Counted from the stretch's first letter, positions 50,885-60,300 are shown. The stretch: 64,000 bases of DNA from Bacillota bacterium (GCA_023390335.1 JAEWCZ010000066.1:496001-560000); one strand, 5' to 3'. The notes: generated by a model not told the origin, from the letters alone. Numbers and translations: made by a program.

Positions 50885-53446
50885 TTATTCAATCCATTTT
50901 ATAAGTCCAATATCGAATCTGTTTATGAGATGTTCATGCTTGGGCGTTACTCTAAAAGTGTAGCCATATTCTCCGCCGTCTTCAATTTTCATATTTATTG
51001 AATATCTGTAGGTGCCTTCACCTGTTTTTTCATCGCAATGCATTTCTTCATATTGGGCATTTTCTATTTTACCGTTTGAAAGAGTTCCATAATATACCTC
51101 TACAATTATATTTGTAGGATCTATGTTCCCAAGACAAACAGTGGAGGATAAATATATTTCCTGACAAGAATCGGTCTTGTAATATTTAAGGTCTCCTGCA
51201 GACTTTTCTGCAAATAGTTGTACGTTAGGCCAGTTTGCATTTAAATGTTGCCTAAACCAACACATGGATCTTGCAAGACTATAATTATCGGCACTAACCT
51301 TGGAATTTCCAGTTATTGCAGGTACGTACATTTTCCCGGTGTATTCTTTTACCATTCTGTCGGTACTGTAATTCCATGCGAGAGAGCTTATTGAATTCTT
51401 CATAATACGTACCCATTCGGTAGGAACACCTTTTTCATTTACATTGTAGAAAAGAGGTATAATCTTCTGCTCCAGTGTATCATAAATTGATTCGCTGTCT
51501 GTATTATCCTGAATATGTTCATTGTCAAATTCAGATTCATCCCCTATTACCCAACCATTTTGATCGTTATAACCCTCACACCACCAACCGTCCAGTATAC
51601 TGAAGTTAATGACTCCGTTTATACAAACCTTTTGACCGCTTGTACCGCTGGCTTCAAGAGGCCTTCTGGGATTGTTCATCCAAACGTCAACACCCTGCAC
51701 TAGATTTCTGGCTACAGTCATATTGTAGTTTTCAAGAAGAATTACCTTGCCATAAAAGCCTTCCATTTTGGCAATATCATTTATGTTCTTAATGACGTCA
51801 TGAGCAGGACCATCCGCAGGGTGGGCCTTTCCGGCAAAAATAATCTGCATTGGCCTTTCAGGGTCGTTTAGTATTTTCTGTATTCTTGCCAGATTTCTAA
51901 AAATCAGATTAGCACGCTTATAGGTGGCAAATCTTCTGGCAAACCCTATAGTTAGGGCGTCTGGATCCAGAAAGTTGTCAACCTGTCTCACTGCTTCCAT
52001 AGATTCGCCGTTGGCAAGTTTTTGTTTTTTCAATCTGTCTCTTATAAAGGTTATAAGTTTATTTTTTAGTTCAACATGAGTTGCCCATAATTCCTCATCG
52101 GGAATACTATTGATACCTGCAAAGGTTTCCTCTGAATATATCTTTTTCTTCCAATCAGTTTCAAGATATTTATCATACAAAGCTTTGATTTTTGGTGAAA
52201 GCCATGTAAGGGTATGTATGCCGTTTGTTACATAGGTTATTGGAACATCGTCCTCAGGTACTTGGGGCCAAACATCACCGAATATCTTTCGAGATACTGC
52301 TCCGTGAAGTCTACTTACACCATTCTTTCTTCCTGCAAGAGTAAGTGCCAGAACAGTCATGTTAAAATTCTGGTCTTCCGGGTTTTTAAGTCCCAGTTTA
52401 AGAAAATCATATCTGCTAAGGCCTAATTGTCCCCAGAAATCACCAAAGTATTTATCCATCATAAATAAAGGAAAAACATCGTTTCCTGCAGGAACAGGGG
52501 TATGGGTAGTAAATATTGCGGAATTTGCCACTACCTCCATTGCCTCGCTGAAATTTAGATGTTTTTCATTAATCAATTTTCTTATTAATTCAAGTCCCAT
52601 GAAGGAGGAATGTCCCTCGTTCATATGAAATACATTTGCCTGTATACCAAGAGCATCTAGTACGCGTATACCGCCTATACCGAGAAAAATTTCCTGCTGA
52701 ATTCTTGTCTCCTGGTCACCGCCATACAATCTGGATGTCAGAGACCTGTCTGCGGGACTATTTTCAGCAACATCCGTATCCATAAGAAAAAGGTTGATCC
52801 TGCCAATCTGTACTTTCCAAACGATTGCATACACAGTGCGGCCTGCAAAAGTTATGTTTATCCGAACCTGTTCGCCATTGGAATTCAAGGCGGGTAGCAT
52901 GGGAAGTTGAGAAATATTAAGATCGTTAAAGCAGGTTTCCTGCCAACCTTCTTTATTTATTCTCTGACTAAAGTAACCCTGTTTGTAAAACAGACCGATT
53001 GCTGTAAAGGGAATACCCAAATCACTTGCTGACTTGCAATGGTCTCCTGACAACACGCCCAAACCCCCTGAATAGATGGGCAGAACTTCACTTAACCCAT
53101 ATTCAGCCGAAAAATATGCTACCGTTTTGTCGCTGAGTTCGGAATGATTTTGAGAAAACCATGTATTCTTTTCAGACATATAGCTGTCAAAGGAAGCAAT
53201 TACTTTATCAAGGCGGTTTAAATACTCTATATCAGATAGTTTCGCCTGAAGTTTTTTCTGGCTTACCTCCTGCAAGAGACGTACAGGATTTTTGTCAACT
53301 TTTTCCCAAAGCTCCAAGTCAATTTCTCTATAAAGGTCAATAGCCTCCGGATTCCACGTCCACCACAAATTGTAAGCGATATCATTTAATCTCTTGAATT
53401 TTTCGGGTAAGGTAGATATTACGTTGATTTTACCGACTAGATACAT
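50885..53446 (-). CDS. glgP: Alpha-glucan (glycogen/maltodextrin) phosphorylase
   Basis: Releases glucose 1-phosphate from alpha-1,4-glucans using phosphate and pyridoxal phosphate. The 853 residues are of the archaeal-type branch with an N-terminal DUF3417 domain (RLNDIAYNLWWTWNPEAIDL). Further landmarks are YFSAEYGLSEVLPIYSGGLG, HMNEGHSSFMGLELI, TTHTPVPAGND, IIFAGKAHPAD and the PLP region EASGTSGQKVCINGVINFS. I start at the ATG 6 bases after GGAGG; an ATG two codons earlier touches that site. It would supply glycolysis (pfp, fba, eno nearby) from glycogen or cellodextrin-derived storage glucan (inference). Confidence 0.95.
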   Translation of the reverse strand: MYLVGKINVISTLPEKFKRLNDIAYNLWWTWNPEAIDLYREIDLELWEKVDKNPVRLLQEVSQKKLQAKLSDIEYLNRLDKVIASFDSYMSEKNTWFSQNHSELSDKTVAYFSAEYGLSEVLPIYSGGLGVLSGDHCKSASDLGIPFTAIGLFYKQGYFSQRINKEGWQETCFNDLNISQLPMLPALNSNGEQVRINITFAGRTVYAIVWKVQIGRINLFLMDTDVAENSPADRSLTSRLYGGDQETRIQQEIFLGIGGIRVLDALGIQANVFHMNEGHSSFMGLELIRKLINEKHLNFSEAMEVVANSAIFTTHTPVPAGNDVFPLFMMDKYFGDFWGQLGLSRYDFLKLGLKNPEDQNFNMTVLALTLAGRKNGVSRLHGAVSRKIFGDVWPQVPEDDVPITYVTNGIHTLTWLSPKIKALYDKYLETDWKKKIYSEETFAGINSIPDEELWATHVELKNKLITFIRDRLKKQKLANGESMEAVRQVDNFLDPDALTIGFARRFATYKRANLIFRNLARIQKILNDPERPMQIIFAGKAHPADGPAHDVIKNINDIAKMEGFYGKVILLENYNMTVARNLVQGVDVWMNNPRRPLEASGTSGQKVCINGVINFSILDGWWCEGYNDQNGWVIGDESEFDNEHIQDNTDSESIYDTLEQKIIPLFYNVNEKGVPTEWVRIMKNSISSLAWNYSTDRMVKEYTGKMYVPAITGNSKVSADNYSLARSMCWFRQHLNANWPNVQLFAEKSAGDLKYYKTDSCQEIYLSSTVCLGNIDPTNIIVEVYYGTLSNGKIENAQYEEMHCDEKTGEGTYRYSINMKIEDGGEYGYTFRVTPKHEHLINRFDIGLIKWIE

Positions 53447-53604
53447 ACTCATCCTCCTAACCTAAGTACTGTTTTTCCAGAAATGTTTATTTGTTATCAT
53501 AACATATTGAAAACTTTATTGGTAGTATTTACTGGAAAATAATACATACACCAAAGTACAATTTTGATAAATAAAAAATACCTATTTGTGAAAATAATAA
53601 TAGC

Positions 53605-54015
53605 ATGATTAAGAGATTTTTTATTTATGGAATAGTTGGCTGGAGCATGGAAATCGTCTGGACGGGACTATATTCTCTGACACACGGTAATGCCAGTCTT
53701 GAGGCTTATACAAGCCTTTGGATGTTTTTTATATATGGAAGCGCTATTTTCCTGGAACCTTTACATGATATAATCCGAAGCTGGAATATATTTTTGAGAG
53801 GTATCATTTGGGTTGTCATAATCTGGGGAATAGAATATTCAACCGGCAAGATACTGCTTAGCATACTTCACGTTTATCCTTGGAAGTATTATGGAAAGTT
53901 TGCTATAGAGGGGCTTGTTAGGATTGATTATGCACCTGCTTGGTTTATAGCAGGACTCCTTTTTGAAAGGGTCCATAAAACCCTTGATAGGGTTGTAATT
54001 AAGCAAAAGACCTAA
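53605..54015 (+). CDS. Putative ABC-transporter type IV membrane protein (CmpB-like)
   Basis: A 136-residue integral membrane protein with about four hydrophobic segments (FFIYGIVGWSMEIVWTGLYS, LWMFFIYGSAIFLEPL, GIIWVVIIWGIEYSTGKILL, YAPAWFIAGLLFE). The YPWKYYG and LVRIDYAPAW motifs are typical of the CmpB-like putative permease family (PF06541). Function unknown. The region upstream of the ATG has no good ribosome binding site, so the start is uncertain. It is followed by a perfect terminator. Confidence 0.75.
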   Translation: MIKRFFIYGIVGWSMEIVWTGLYSLTHGNASLEAYTSLWMFFIYGSAIFLEPLHDIIRSWNIFLRGIIWVVIIWGIEYSTGKILLSILHVYPWKYYGKFAIEGLVRIDYAPAWFIAGLLFERVHKTLDRVVIKQKT

Positions 54016-54091
54016 ATTTAAATATTACATTTATATTAAATGTTTGAAAATATTACACTTGCGGATTATAATATAAAATTAGTATAACTAT

Positions 54092-54122
54092 AGTATACAC
54101 AAATATGTGTATACTTTTTTTG
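54092..54122 (+). terminator. Intrinsic terminator
   Basis: AGTATACACA and TGTGTATACT form a perfect 10-bp stem around AATA, followed by TTTTTTTG. Confidence 0.85.
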
Positions 54123-54179
54123 TTGTAAGGGAAATTATTGGGAAATTGGGGTTAGCAAGAGTTTGTACTAGGGGGATTA

Positions 54180-55217
54180 ATGAATTACGATACTATTTCT
54201 TTAAATGAAAAGCAAGTAAAGACCATACAAAAGAAGTCTGCCAAAAAGAAGAAAAAAAAGGGTAGGTTCAGAAGTCTTTTGGGTTTTTTAATTTTTGAGT
54301 TTTTCTTTATGTCAATAACTACGCCGCTGCTTATATTTTATGGGCCCTTTGATAATGTAAAACGAACCGCTACCGGAATGGTCTGGAATTCAAGAACCAA
54401 GCAGGTTATAGCAAAAACCTTTTTATCTGATAAAGCTATTGCAAAGATACTGGGAGACGGGTATGCAATATCCAATGTAAATACTGAAGATATAAAAATG
54501 TTGGATTTCAGTGTAAAACATAACAACAACCTTGAATACTTTGATGTTGAGAGCAGAAATTTCAAGGGAAAAATGCTTATAGTTGATGATCCTACTCGTG
54601 TTAAAGTTGGGTATACAAAGCTGATGCCTAAAGCAGGCGAAACTACCAGTAGTATTGCAAGACGAAATGGGGCAATAGCTGCAATAAACGGGGGAGGGTT
54701 TCTGGATAAAGAATGGGCTGGAACCGGAGGAGTTGCACTTGGTTTTGTAATAAGTAACGGTAAATATATCAGTGGAAAGTTGACTAACAATTATACTAAA
54801 AGGGATACCATAGCGTTTACTAAGGACGGTATGTTAATTGTGGGAAAACATTCCCAAGCGGAATTAGCTAAATATAATATTACAGAGGGAATAAGCTTCG
54901 GCCCGCCTCTGGTAGTTAACGGAAAGCCAACAATAAACAAAGGTGACGGCGGTTGGGGTATATCTCCGAGGTCAGCTATAGGTCAAAAAGCAGATGGATC
55001 AATAATGCTGCTTGTCATTGACGGAAGAAGCTTAAAGTCTTTTGGAGCAACTTTAAAAGAGGTTCAGGACATTATGCTTGAACACGGAGCAGTGAATGCT
55101 GCAAATCTTGATGGAGGTTCATCAGCAACCATGTACTATGACGGAAAAGTTGTAAATACTCCGTCAGATGCTTTAGGAGAAAGAACAGTGGCTACAGCAT
55201 TTATGGTAATGCCTTAG
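54180..55217 (+). CDS. Phosphodiester glycosidase family protein (NAGPA/DUF2233)
   Basis: A 345-residue protein anchored by one N-terminal helix (LLGFLIFEFFFMSITTPLLI) after a basic cytoplasmic start (QKKSAKKKKKKGRF). The extracellular part is a NAGPA domain with AIAAINGGGFLDKEWAGTGG, FGPPLVVNGKP, WGISPRSAIGQKADGSIMLL and the signature NAANLDGGSSATMYYDGK. The family cleaves phosphodiester-linked sugars and includes wall-polymer processing enzymes, so a role on teichoic-acid-like or other surface glycans is plausible (inference). The next gene starts 15 bases later. Confidence 0.88.
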   Translation: MNYDTISLNEKQVKTIQKKSAKKKKKKGRFRSLLGFLIFEFFFMSITTPLLIFYGPFDNVKRTATGMVWNSRTKQVIAKTFLSDKAIAKILGDGYAISNVNTEDIKMLDFSVKHNNNLEYFDVESRNFKGKMLIVDDPTRVKVGYTKLMPKAGETTSSIARRNGAIAAINGGGFLDKEWAGTGGVALGFVISNGKYISGKLTNNYTKRDTIAFTKDGMLIVGKHSQAELAKYNITEGISFGPPLVVNGKPTINKGDGGWGISPRSAIGQKADGSIMLLVIDGRSLKSFGATLKEVQDIMLEHGAVNAANLDGGSSATMYYDGKVVNTPSDALGERTVATAFMVMP

Positions 55218-55232
55218 AAAAGGAGAAACGTT

Positions 55233-56279
55233 GTGAAACAAATAGCTAAATGGTATAAATGGATACTCCTTGCGGTAATATTCCAGTTTGGAGTGTTATT
55301 GTACATGAATAATGTTTTTTTAGCTGCAGATATAGACGTAAGTGTGTCTGAAAATTCAGCTGTTAAACAAAAACCCTCCACAGGAGATTTTAAAGTACCG
55401 GAAAATGCACAAATGATAAGCTTGTCCTTTAATGCCAAGTTTGGAGCATATTTGGAAGACGGTGAACTTCATATCGTAGATGTAGACAAAGGAAAGAGTA
55501 AAACCGTTGCAGGTACAGGAAAAGACAAGATTACTTATTTCCGCTGGCTACCTGACAGGGATATGGTAATTTATTCTTCAGATACAAAAAACGGTCAAAA
55601 CGGTACAGTTCAGGTTTCCACATATGAAGCCGATTCGGAAACATCAAGAGATTATCCTGAGTTGAACGGATTGCCTGCAAAAAGCCAGGTGAAAGATATT
55701 GAGCTTTCTCCTTATACAAATATGGTTTATGCCAAAGTCCAGACTTCAGATACAAGGGCAAGAATAATCAGGTTTAATGTAATGGGACAATACGCCCGAG
55801 TAATGACTGTGGATGCCAGTATTATTATTAAAGAATGCACTTATACAAACAAGCTTGTTTACCAGGAAAAGGGACAGCAGATAAATATCTATGACGGAAT
55901 AAAGAAAGCAAACAGCAGAGTTCCCATTGACGTAAATAATGTTACCGTTCTGGGAATTGACCTAAATGATACTTTGTATATAGGTGCATTGGATGATAAC
56001 GGTATGGTAACTCATATTTATTCACAAAAGATAGAAGACAATATTGAACTAACCGATAACTGGACCAAGATTAGCATGAAAGAAACAACTGCTCCTGAAA
56101 ATATTATCGTTGCAGGAAATGGTAATATTTACATTAATAACAAAAACGAAAACAGGGTTATAAACCTGAAAAATGACCTCAAAGCTTCATATAGAGGTGA
56201 GTTTATTGAGGTTTTGGAAGGTGTTCTTGTATCAAAGGATGAAAATAAAGTTAATGTTACGTCATTGAAGGAATACTAA
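55233..56279 (+). CDS. Exported beta-propeller-like protein, partner of the glycosidase
   Basis: A 348-residue protein with an N-terminal membrane anchor or signal (WILLAVIFQFGVLLYMNN, possible cut near FLAA). The rest consists of repeated short beta-strand patterns, such as YLEDGELHIVDVDKGKSKTV, ITYFRWLPDRDMVIYSSDTK and IELSPYTNMVYAKVQTSD, like a WD/DPP-IV-type propeller. I recognise no family. GTG start with AAAGGAG 7 bases upstream. It is closely coupled to the NAGPA-domain gene, so the two may form a surface complex (inference). Confidence 0.75.
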   Translation: MKQIAKWYKWILLAVIFQFGVLLYMNNVFLAADIDVSVSENSAVKQKPSTGDFKVPENAQMISLSFNAKFGAYLEDGELHIVDVDKGKSKTVAGTGKDKITYFRWLPDRDMVIYSSDTKNGQNGTVQVSTYEADSETSRDYPELNGLPAKSQVKDIELSPYTNMVYAKVQTSDTRARIIRFNVMGQYARVMTVDASIIIKECTYTNKLVYQEKGQQINIYDGIKKANSRVPIDVNNVTVLGIDLNDTLYIGALDDNGMVTHIYSQKIEDNIELTDNWTKISMKETTAPENIIVAGNGNIYINNKNENRVINLKNDLKASYRGEFIEVLEGVLVSKDENKVNVTSLKEY

Positions 56280-56359
56280 AATGTCTATGTTTATTTCCTG
56301 AATAATAGGGTATTATTAAATTAAGTTTAAGAATTATTTAATTGATGGAGGAATAATTT

Positions 56360-56686
56360 ATGTCAGATAAAATTACTAATATTTCCAAGGAATTATTTGA
56401 ATCAGATGTTATAAAATCGGATAAACCTGTTGTTGTTGATTTTTGGGCATCATGGTGTGGCCCTTGCAGAATAGTTGCTCCTATCATGGAAGAACTGGCA
56501 GACGAATTTGATGGCAAAGCTCGTATCACAAAGGTAAACGTTGATGAAGAGGGTGAGCTTGCAGCTCAATTCAGGATTATGAGTATTCCTACGGTTATGG
56601 TGTTTAAAGGTGGAGAAGCTGTTGAAAAGATAGTCGGTGCAAGGTCAAAAGACGAATTTGCAGAATTAATTCAAAAACATTTATAA
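56360..56686 (+). CDS. trxA: Thioredoxin
   Basis: General protein disulfide reductase, 108 residues. The active site is WCGPC (C33, C36) in VVDFWASWCGPCRIVAPIME, with the cis-Pro loop RIMSIPTVMVFKGGE and the C-terminal VGARSKDEF. GGAGG lies 10 bases before the ATG. No trxB is adjacent. Single-gene unit with a terminator behind. Confidence 0.96.
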   Translation: MSDKITNISKELFESDVIKSDKPVVVDFWASWCGPCRIVAPIMEELADEFDGKARITKVNVDEEGELAAQFRIMSIPTVMVFKGGEAVEKIVGARSKDEFAELIQKHL

Positions 56687-56706
56687 AAATTATATATATA
56701 CATTAA

Positions 56707-56741
56707 AAACACGCTATCATTTTTGGGAGCGTGTTTTTCGT
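56707..56741 (+). terminator. Intrinsic terminator of trxA
   Basis: AAACACGCT pairs with AGCGTGTTT around a 12-base loop, followed by TT. Confidence 0.75.
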
Positions 56742-56837
56742 TTGAAAAAATAAGTGGATAATAAAGGACATTTCATGTTATCATGGAATAAGTACCAACG
56801 TACACAGTATTTTCCATGATACAGGGGGATAAAATTT

Positions 56838-57278
56838 ATGTCAGGAGAAAAAATATTTTCAGCCTCACTTTTTGGTTACAACAAAAAGGATGTTAATTCA
56901 TATCTTGAAAAAATAAACAAAGAATACGAAGACAAACTAAAAATTAAAGAAAGAGAAATTGTTGATATAAAAACCCAGTACAGAGATATGAAAAACAAGT
57001 ATGACGAAATCAGTACAAGTCTGGCAGAGATAAAAGAAAACCGTGAAAGAGTTGCAAATGCATTAATTACAGCACAGGAGCAAGCACAAAACATCATTGA
57101 AGAAGCCAAGAAAAAAGCTATTGACGAAAAGAAAAGGCTGGAGCAACAGGTAGAGAAGGAAAAAGAAAAGCTTGTAGATATCAAACAGGAACTAAAGGTT
57201 CTTAAAGTTGAGGTTGTTGACACTCTAAAAAAATATGAAGGGCAGCTTTCGGATTTTATCAAGGAAGAAAAAACTTGA
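56838..57278 (+). CDS. DivIVA-like coiled-coil protein
   Basis: A 146-residue protein: an N-terminal DivIVA-like motif (SASLFGYNKKDVNSYLEKIN, residues 8-27) followed by an almost continuous, highly charged coiled coil (about 28-135). The N-terminal GYNKKDVNSYL matches the FRGYDxxEVDxFL lipid-binding motif of DivIVA/GpsB proteins. A role in membrane-curvature-linked division or wall growth is likely, but which one is unknown. GGGGG lies 10-11 bases before the ATG. Confidence 0.85.
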   Translation: MSGEKIFSASLFGYNKKDVNSYLEKINKEYEDKLKIKEREIVDIKTQYRDMKNKYDEISTSLAEIKENRERVANALITAQEQAQNIIEEAKKKAIDEKKRLEQQVEKEKEKLVDIKQELKVLKVEVVDTLKKYEGQLSDFIKEEKT

Positions 57279-57289
57279 ATATTGAAATA

Positions 57290-57347
57290 AACTAAACTAT
57301 AATTTATCTAATAGCTTTTTTACGTGTAAACATTTTTTAGTTTAGTT
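57290..57347 (+). repeat. Inverted repeat after the DivIVA-like gene
   Basis: AACTAAACTA (57290-57299) is the exact reverse complement of TAGTTTAGTT (57338-57347), with 38 AT-rich bases between. No T tract follows, so it is a weak terminator candidate at best or an operator. Confidence 0.35.
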
Positions 57348-57386
57348 AATATAATATTAATAGCTGAATAATTAAATGCTGTGAAT

Positions 57387-57676
57387 GGGAAGAGTAAGTA
57401 TACATCAGATTTAAGAGAGCCGGCGGCCGATAAATGCGGCGGGTGAGAGTCCGGTACTGATTTTGCTGAAGGCAGCCCTGGAGTAGCTTTTCCAACGCAA
57501 AATGTTATCAGAATATTTTGTTAGTAGAAAAAGACGTTGAGGCCACGTTACAGGCTGATGGTGTAAGCAACAAAAATTCTGTTGCCGCACTTTATTGAGA
57601 GAATGCTTAATGCATTAATTAGGGTGGTACCGCGGAAACCTTCGTCCCTGTTTATACAAGGACACGGGTTTTTTTT
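57387..57676 (+). promoter_or_regulatory. T-box leader upstream of the Lrp/aminotransferase operon
   Basis: It carries the 3' hallmark AGGGTGGTACCGCGG (57621-57635) followed by a terminator arm (CGTCC with GGACACG) and eight T (57669-57676). Stem I is closed by GGGAAGAG and CTTTTCC; it contains AGTA, AGAGAG and a long distal arm rich in CCGG. The specifier region reads CTGAAGGCAGCCCTGGAG. The loop-E register (GAA then codon) would give GGC, glycine. The antiterminator bulge TGGT, however, pairs with a discriminator A, which does not fit tRNA-Gly but would fit tRNA-Ala (GCA one base over). Uncharged cognate tRNA would prevent termination and switch on the two genes behind. Confidence 0.92.
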
Positions 57677-57736
57677 ATTGCTAAAAAAAGGATTAAGCCG
57701 CTCGGCTTCTAAAAAATATGAAAAGGGGAGATTTTC

Positions 57737-58216
57737 ATGGAAGAAATTCTTGAGATTTTGGAACAGAATAGTAAGGCTACTGCGGATGAGATAGCAGTTA
57801 TGCTGGGTCTGCCTGTAGAAGAGGTAGAGGCGGCGATTAAAAAATATGAGGCCGACAATGTAATAGTTGGCTACAGTACTCTGATTAATTGGGATAAAAC
57901 TAAAAAGGAGAAGGTTACTGCTCTAATAGAAGTAAAGGTAACCCCACAAAGAGGTCTTGGTTTCGATAAAATCGCTGACCGGATTTACAAATATCCTGAA
58001 GTCACAGCCTGTTACTTAATGTCAGGAGGATTTGATCTTACAGTTATTATTGAGGGACGAACAATGAAAGAAGTAGCTCTGTTCGTTTCAGAAAAACTTG
58101 CACCTCTGGAATCCGTCCTTAGTACATCAACTCACTTTGTTCTGAAAAAATTCAAGGACAAAGGTACAATCTTTGAAGAGAAGGTTGTGGATAGAAGGGA
58201 GCAGATATTCCTATGA
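57737..58216 (+). CDS. Lrp/AsnC family transcriptional regulator
   Basis: A 159-residue amino-acid-responsive regulator. The N-terminal winged HTH (1-50) reads ILEQNSKATADEIAVMLGLP and YEADNVIVGYSTLINWDK. The C-terminal RAM/AsnC ligand domain (65-145) reads ALIEVKVTPQRGLGFDKIAD, ACYLMSGGFDLTVIIEG and VLSTSTHFVLKKFKDKG. AAAAGGGGAG lies 7 bases before the ATG. It sits behind the T-box and its stop overlaps the aminotransferase start, so both are made together. It probably senses the amino acid handled by the aminotransferase (inference). Confidence 0.93.
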   Translation: MEEILEILEQNSKATADEIAVMLGLPVEEVEAAIKKYEADNVIVGYSTLINWDKTKKEKVTALIEVKVTPQRGLGFDKIADRIYKYPEVTACYLMSGGFDLTVIIEGRTMKEVALFVSEKLAPLESVLSTSTHFVLKKFKDKGTIFEEKVVDRREQIFL

Positions 58217-59376
58217 TAATGAAGGATATGATTTTAGATAAAATAAAAAAGGTACCGCCTTCAGGTATTAGAAAATACTTTGACCTGATTAATGAAATGA
58301 CAGATGTTATATCTCTTGGGGTAGGAGAGCCGGATTTTATCACTCCTTGGAATATCAGAGAAGCGGGTATATACTCTCTGGAAACAGGACATACACAATA
58401 TTCGTCAAATGCGGGCTTTATTGAACTTAGAGAGGAAATCAGCAAATATCTTAGCAACAAGTTTGACCTACACTATAACCCTGATAACGAAATTCTGGTT
58501 ACGGTAGGAGGAAGTGAAGGGATTGATGCTGCATTAAGAGCTCTTGTAGGCCCCGGAGACGAAGTAATAATTCCCGAACCGAGCTTTGTGGCATATAAGG
58601 GGTGTACTGGTTTTACCGGAGCTACCCCCGTTACTATAGAACTGAAGCAGGAAGATGACTTCAAATTAACAGCAAAACAGCTGGAAGCTGCAATAACAGA
58701 TAAAACAAAAGTTGTTATAATCCCGTTTCCCAACAACCCTACTGGGGCAATAATGGGCAAGGAAGACCTTTATGAACTTGTGCAGGTTCTGAAAGACAAG
58801 GATATTGTGGTTTTATCCGATGAAATTTACTGTGAGCTTACTTATGAAGGAAAGCATACTTCCATTGCAAGTTTTCCTGAAATGAAGGACAGAACGCTTG
58901 TAATAAACGGATTTTCAAAGTCCTTTGCAATGACCGGATGGCGACTTGGATATGCCTGTGGACATAAGGACTTGATAAATGAAATGAAGAAAATACATCA
59001 GTACGCTATCATGTGTGCTCCCACAACCGCCCAGGATGCGGCTATTGAGGCACTTCGAAACAGTGAAGAAGATGTAATAATGATGGCAAAAGAATATAAC
59101 AGGAGAAGAAGAGTAGCAATTGACGGGTTTAGAAAAGCAGGTTTTTCATGCTATGAACCTAAAGGCGCTTTCTACGTTTTTCCATGCATAAAGAAAACAG
59201 GTCTTAGTTCCGAGGACTTCTGTGAAAAACTGCTTCTAGATCAAAAAGTACTCGTAGTGCCGGGAACAGCTTTTGGTGAATCTGGAGAAGGCTATGTGCG
59301 TGCATGTTATGCTTCATCAATGGAAAATATAATTGAAGCGATGAAAAGAATTAAGGAGTTCGCTGATAAATATTGA
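58213..59376 (+). CDS. PLP-dependent aminotransferase, class I/II
   Basis: A 387-residue fold-type I aminotransferase. Landmarks are ISLGVGEPDFITPWNIREAG, YSSNAGFIELREEISKY, FPNNPTGAIMG (substrate/PLP Asn), VVLSDEIYCELTY (PLP Asp and Tyr), the Schiff-base lysine in NGFSKSFAMTGWRLGY and the C-terminal Arg in GEGYVRACYASSMENI. It groups by appearance with AspC/AlaA-like enzymes of Firmicutes; the substrate cannot be read. The start ATG overlaps the regulator stop. It is controlled by the T-box leader, so it likely serves synthesis of the amino acid whose tRNA is sensed. Confidence 0.93.
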   Translation: MIMKDMILDKIKKVPPSGIRKYFDLINEMTDVISLGVGEPDFITPWNIREAGIYSLETGHTQYSSNAGFIELREEISKYLSNKFDLHYNPDNEILVTVGGSEGIDAALRALVGPGDEVIIPEPSFVAYKGCTGFTGATPVTIELKQEDDFKLTAKQLEAAITDKTKVVIIPFPNNPTGAIMGKEDLYELVQVLKDKDIVVLSDEIYCELTYEGKHTSIASFPEMKDRTLVINGFSKSFAMTGWRLGYACGHKDLINEMKKIHQYAIMCAPTTAQDAAIEALRNSEEDVIMMAKEYNRRRRVAIDGFRKAGFSCYEPKGAFYVFPCIKKTGLSSEDFCEKLLLDQKVLVVPGTAFGESGEGYVRACYASSMENIIEAMKRIKEFADKY

Positions 59377-59410
59377 TTTGTGCAGAAGTACAAAAGAGTC
59401 GGAGGATGAA

Positions 59411-60232
59411 ATGTACAGATTAGTGGCAATTGATTTGGATGGAACCTTACTGGATGAAAACAAGGAAATTTCAGAGAATAATAAAACTGCTATACATATG
59501 GCAATGGAAAAGGGTGTTAAGATTGTAATATGCTCAGGAAGGGTGTATTCAGGTGCAAGGATTTACGCAAAGCAGCTGGATATCATAGATCCCATAATAG
59601 CATGCAACGGGGCAATTATAAGAGAAAATACCGATGGCGAGGTAATTTACTCTGATTTCATGAATACAGAGGACTGCCTTAGAATACTTGATATTTTTCA
59701 TGAGAATAACATATATTTTCATGTATATGCCGGAGAAACCATGCTAACTGAGAGACTTGATTATAACTCTCTAAAGTATTATGAGCGGAACAAGGCGCTA
59801 CCTCCAAAAGACAGGGTAGAAATTGACATAGTTACCGATATGGGGAAAAAGCTGAAGGAGCTGGATGGCAAAGTTCTTAAATTTGTTGCAGTTTCTGATG
59901 ATTCCAACCTTTTAACTACAGTAAGAAAGAAACTGTCCGTTGTTGAAACGATTGACGTAACTAGCTCCAATTATAACAATTTTGAAGTTGTTAACAAGGG
60001 TGTCAACAAAGGAAAGGCTCTGGAACGTTTGTCTGAATTTTTGAAGATTCCATCTAGTGAAATGATTGCCATTGGGGATAATGAAAATGATATACCTATG
60101 TTTGACTTTGCCGGCCTGGGAGTTGCAATGGGAAATGCCGAGGATTGTGCAAAAGAGGCAGCTGATTTTATAACTACAGCAAATACCGAGAATGGAGTAG
60201 CAAAGGCTATTGAAAAATTCATCCTTGGTTAA
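59411..60232 (+). CDS. Cof-type HAD-superfamily phosphatase
   Basis: A 273-residue HAD hydrolase of the Cof/YidA group, which dephosphorylates small metabolites. Motif I is AIDLDGTLLDENKEIS (nucleophile Asp and general acid Asp), motif II VICSGRVYSG, a C2-type cap lies in the middle, motif III lysine is in VNKGKALERL, and motif IV is AIGDNENDIPMFDFAGLGVA. GGAGG lies 5 bases before the ATG; a longer in-frame start upstream lies before this site. The substrate is unknown. Confidence 0.92.
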   Translation: MYRLVAIDLDGTLLDENKEISENNKTAIHMAMEKGVKIVICSGRVYSGARIYAKQLDIIDPIIACNGAIIRENTDGEVIYSDFMNTEDCLRILDIFHENNIYFHVYAGETMLTERLDYNSLKYYERNKALPPKDRVEIDIVTDMGKKLKELDGKVLKFVAVSDDSNLLTTVRKKLSVVETIDVTSSNYNNFEVVNKGVNKGKALERLSEFLKIPSSEMIAIGDNENDIPMFDFAGLGVAMGNAEDCAKEAADFITTANTENGVAKAIEKFILG

Positions 60233-60300
60233 AAATAATAGCAGAAATTTGATATGTCGGATATAATAAAAGTATTACTTAATTTGAAAGGGATGATTAA

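Noticed and set aside
57582..57794. Open frame in the T-box region
   Set aside because: It overlaps the antiterminator and the real Lrp start; the product is basic and low in complexity, a by-product of the leader sequence.
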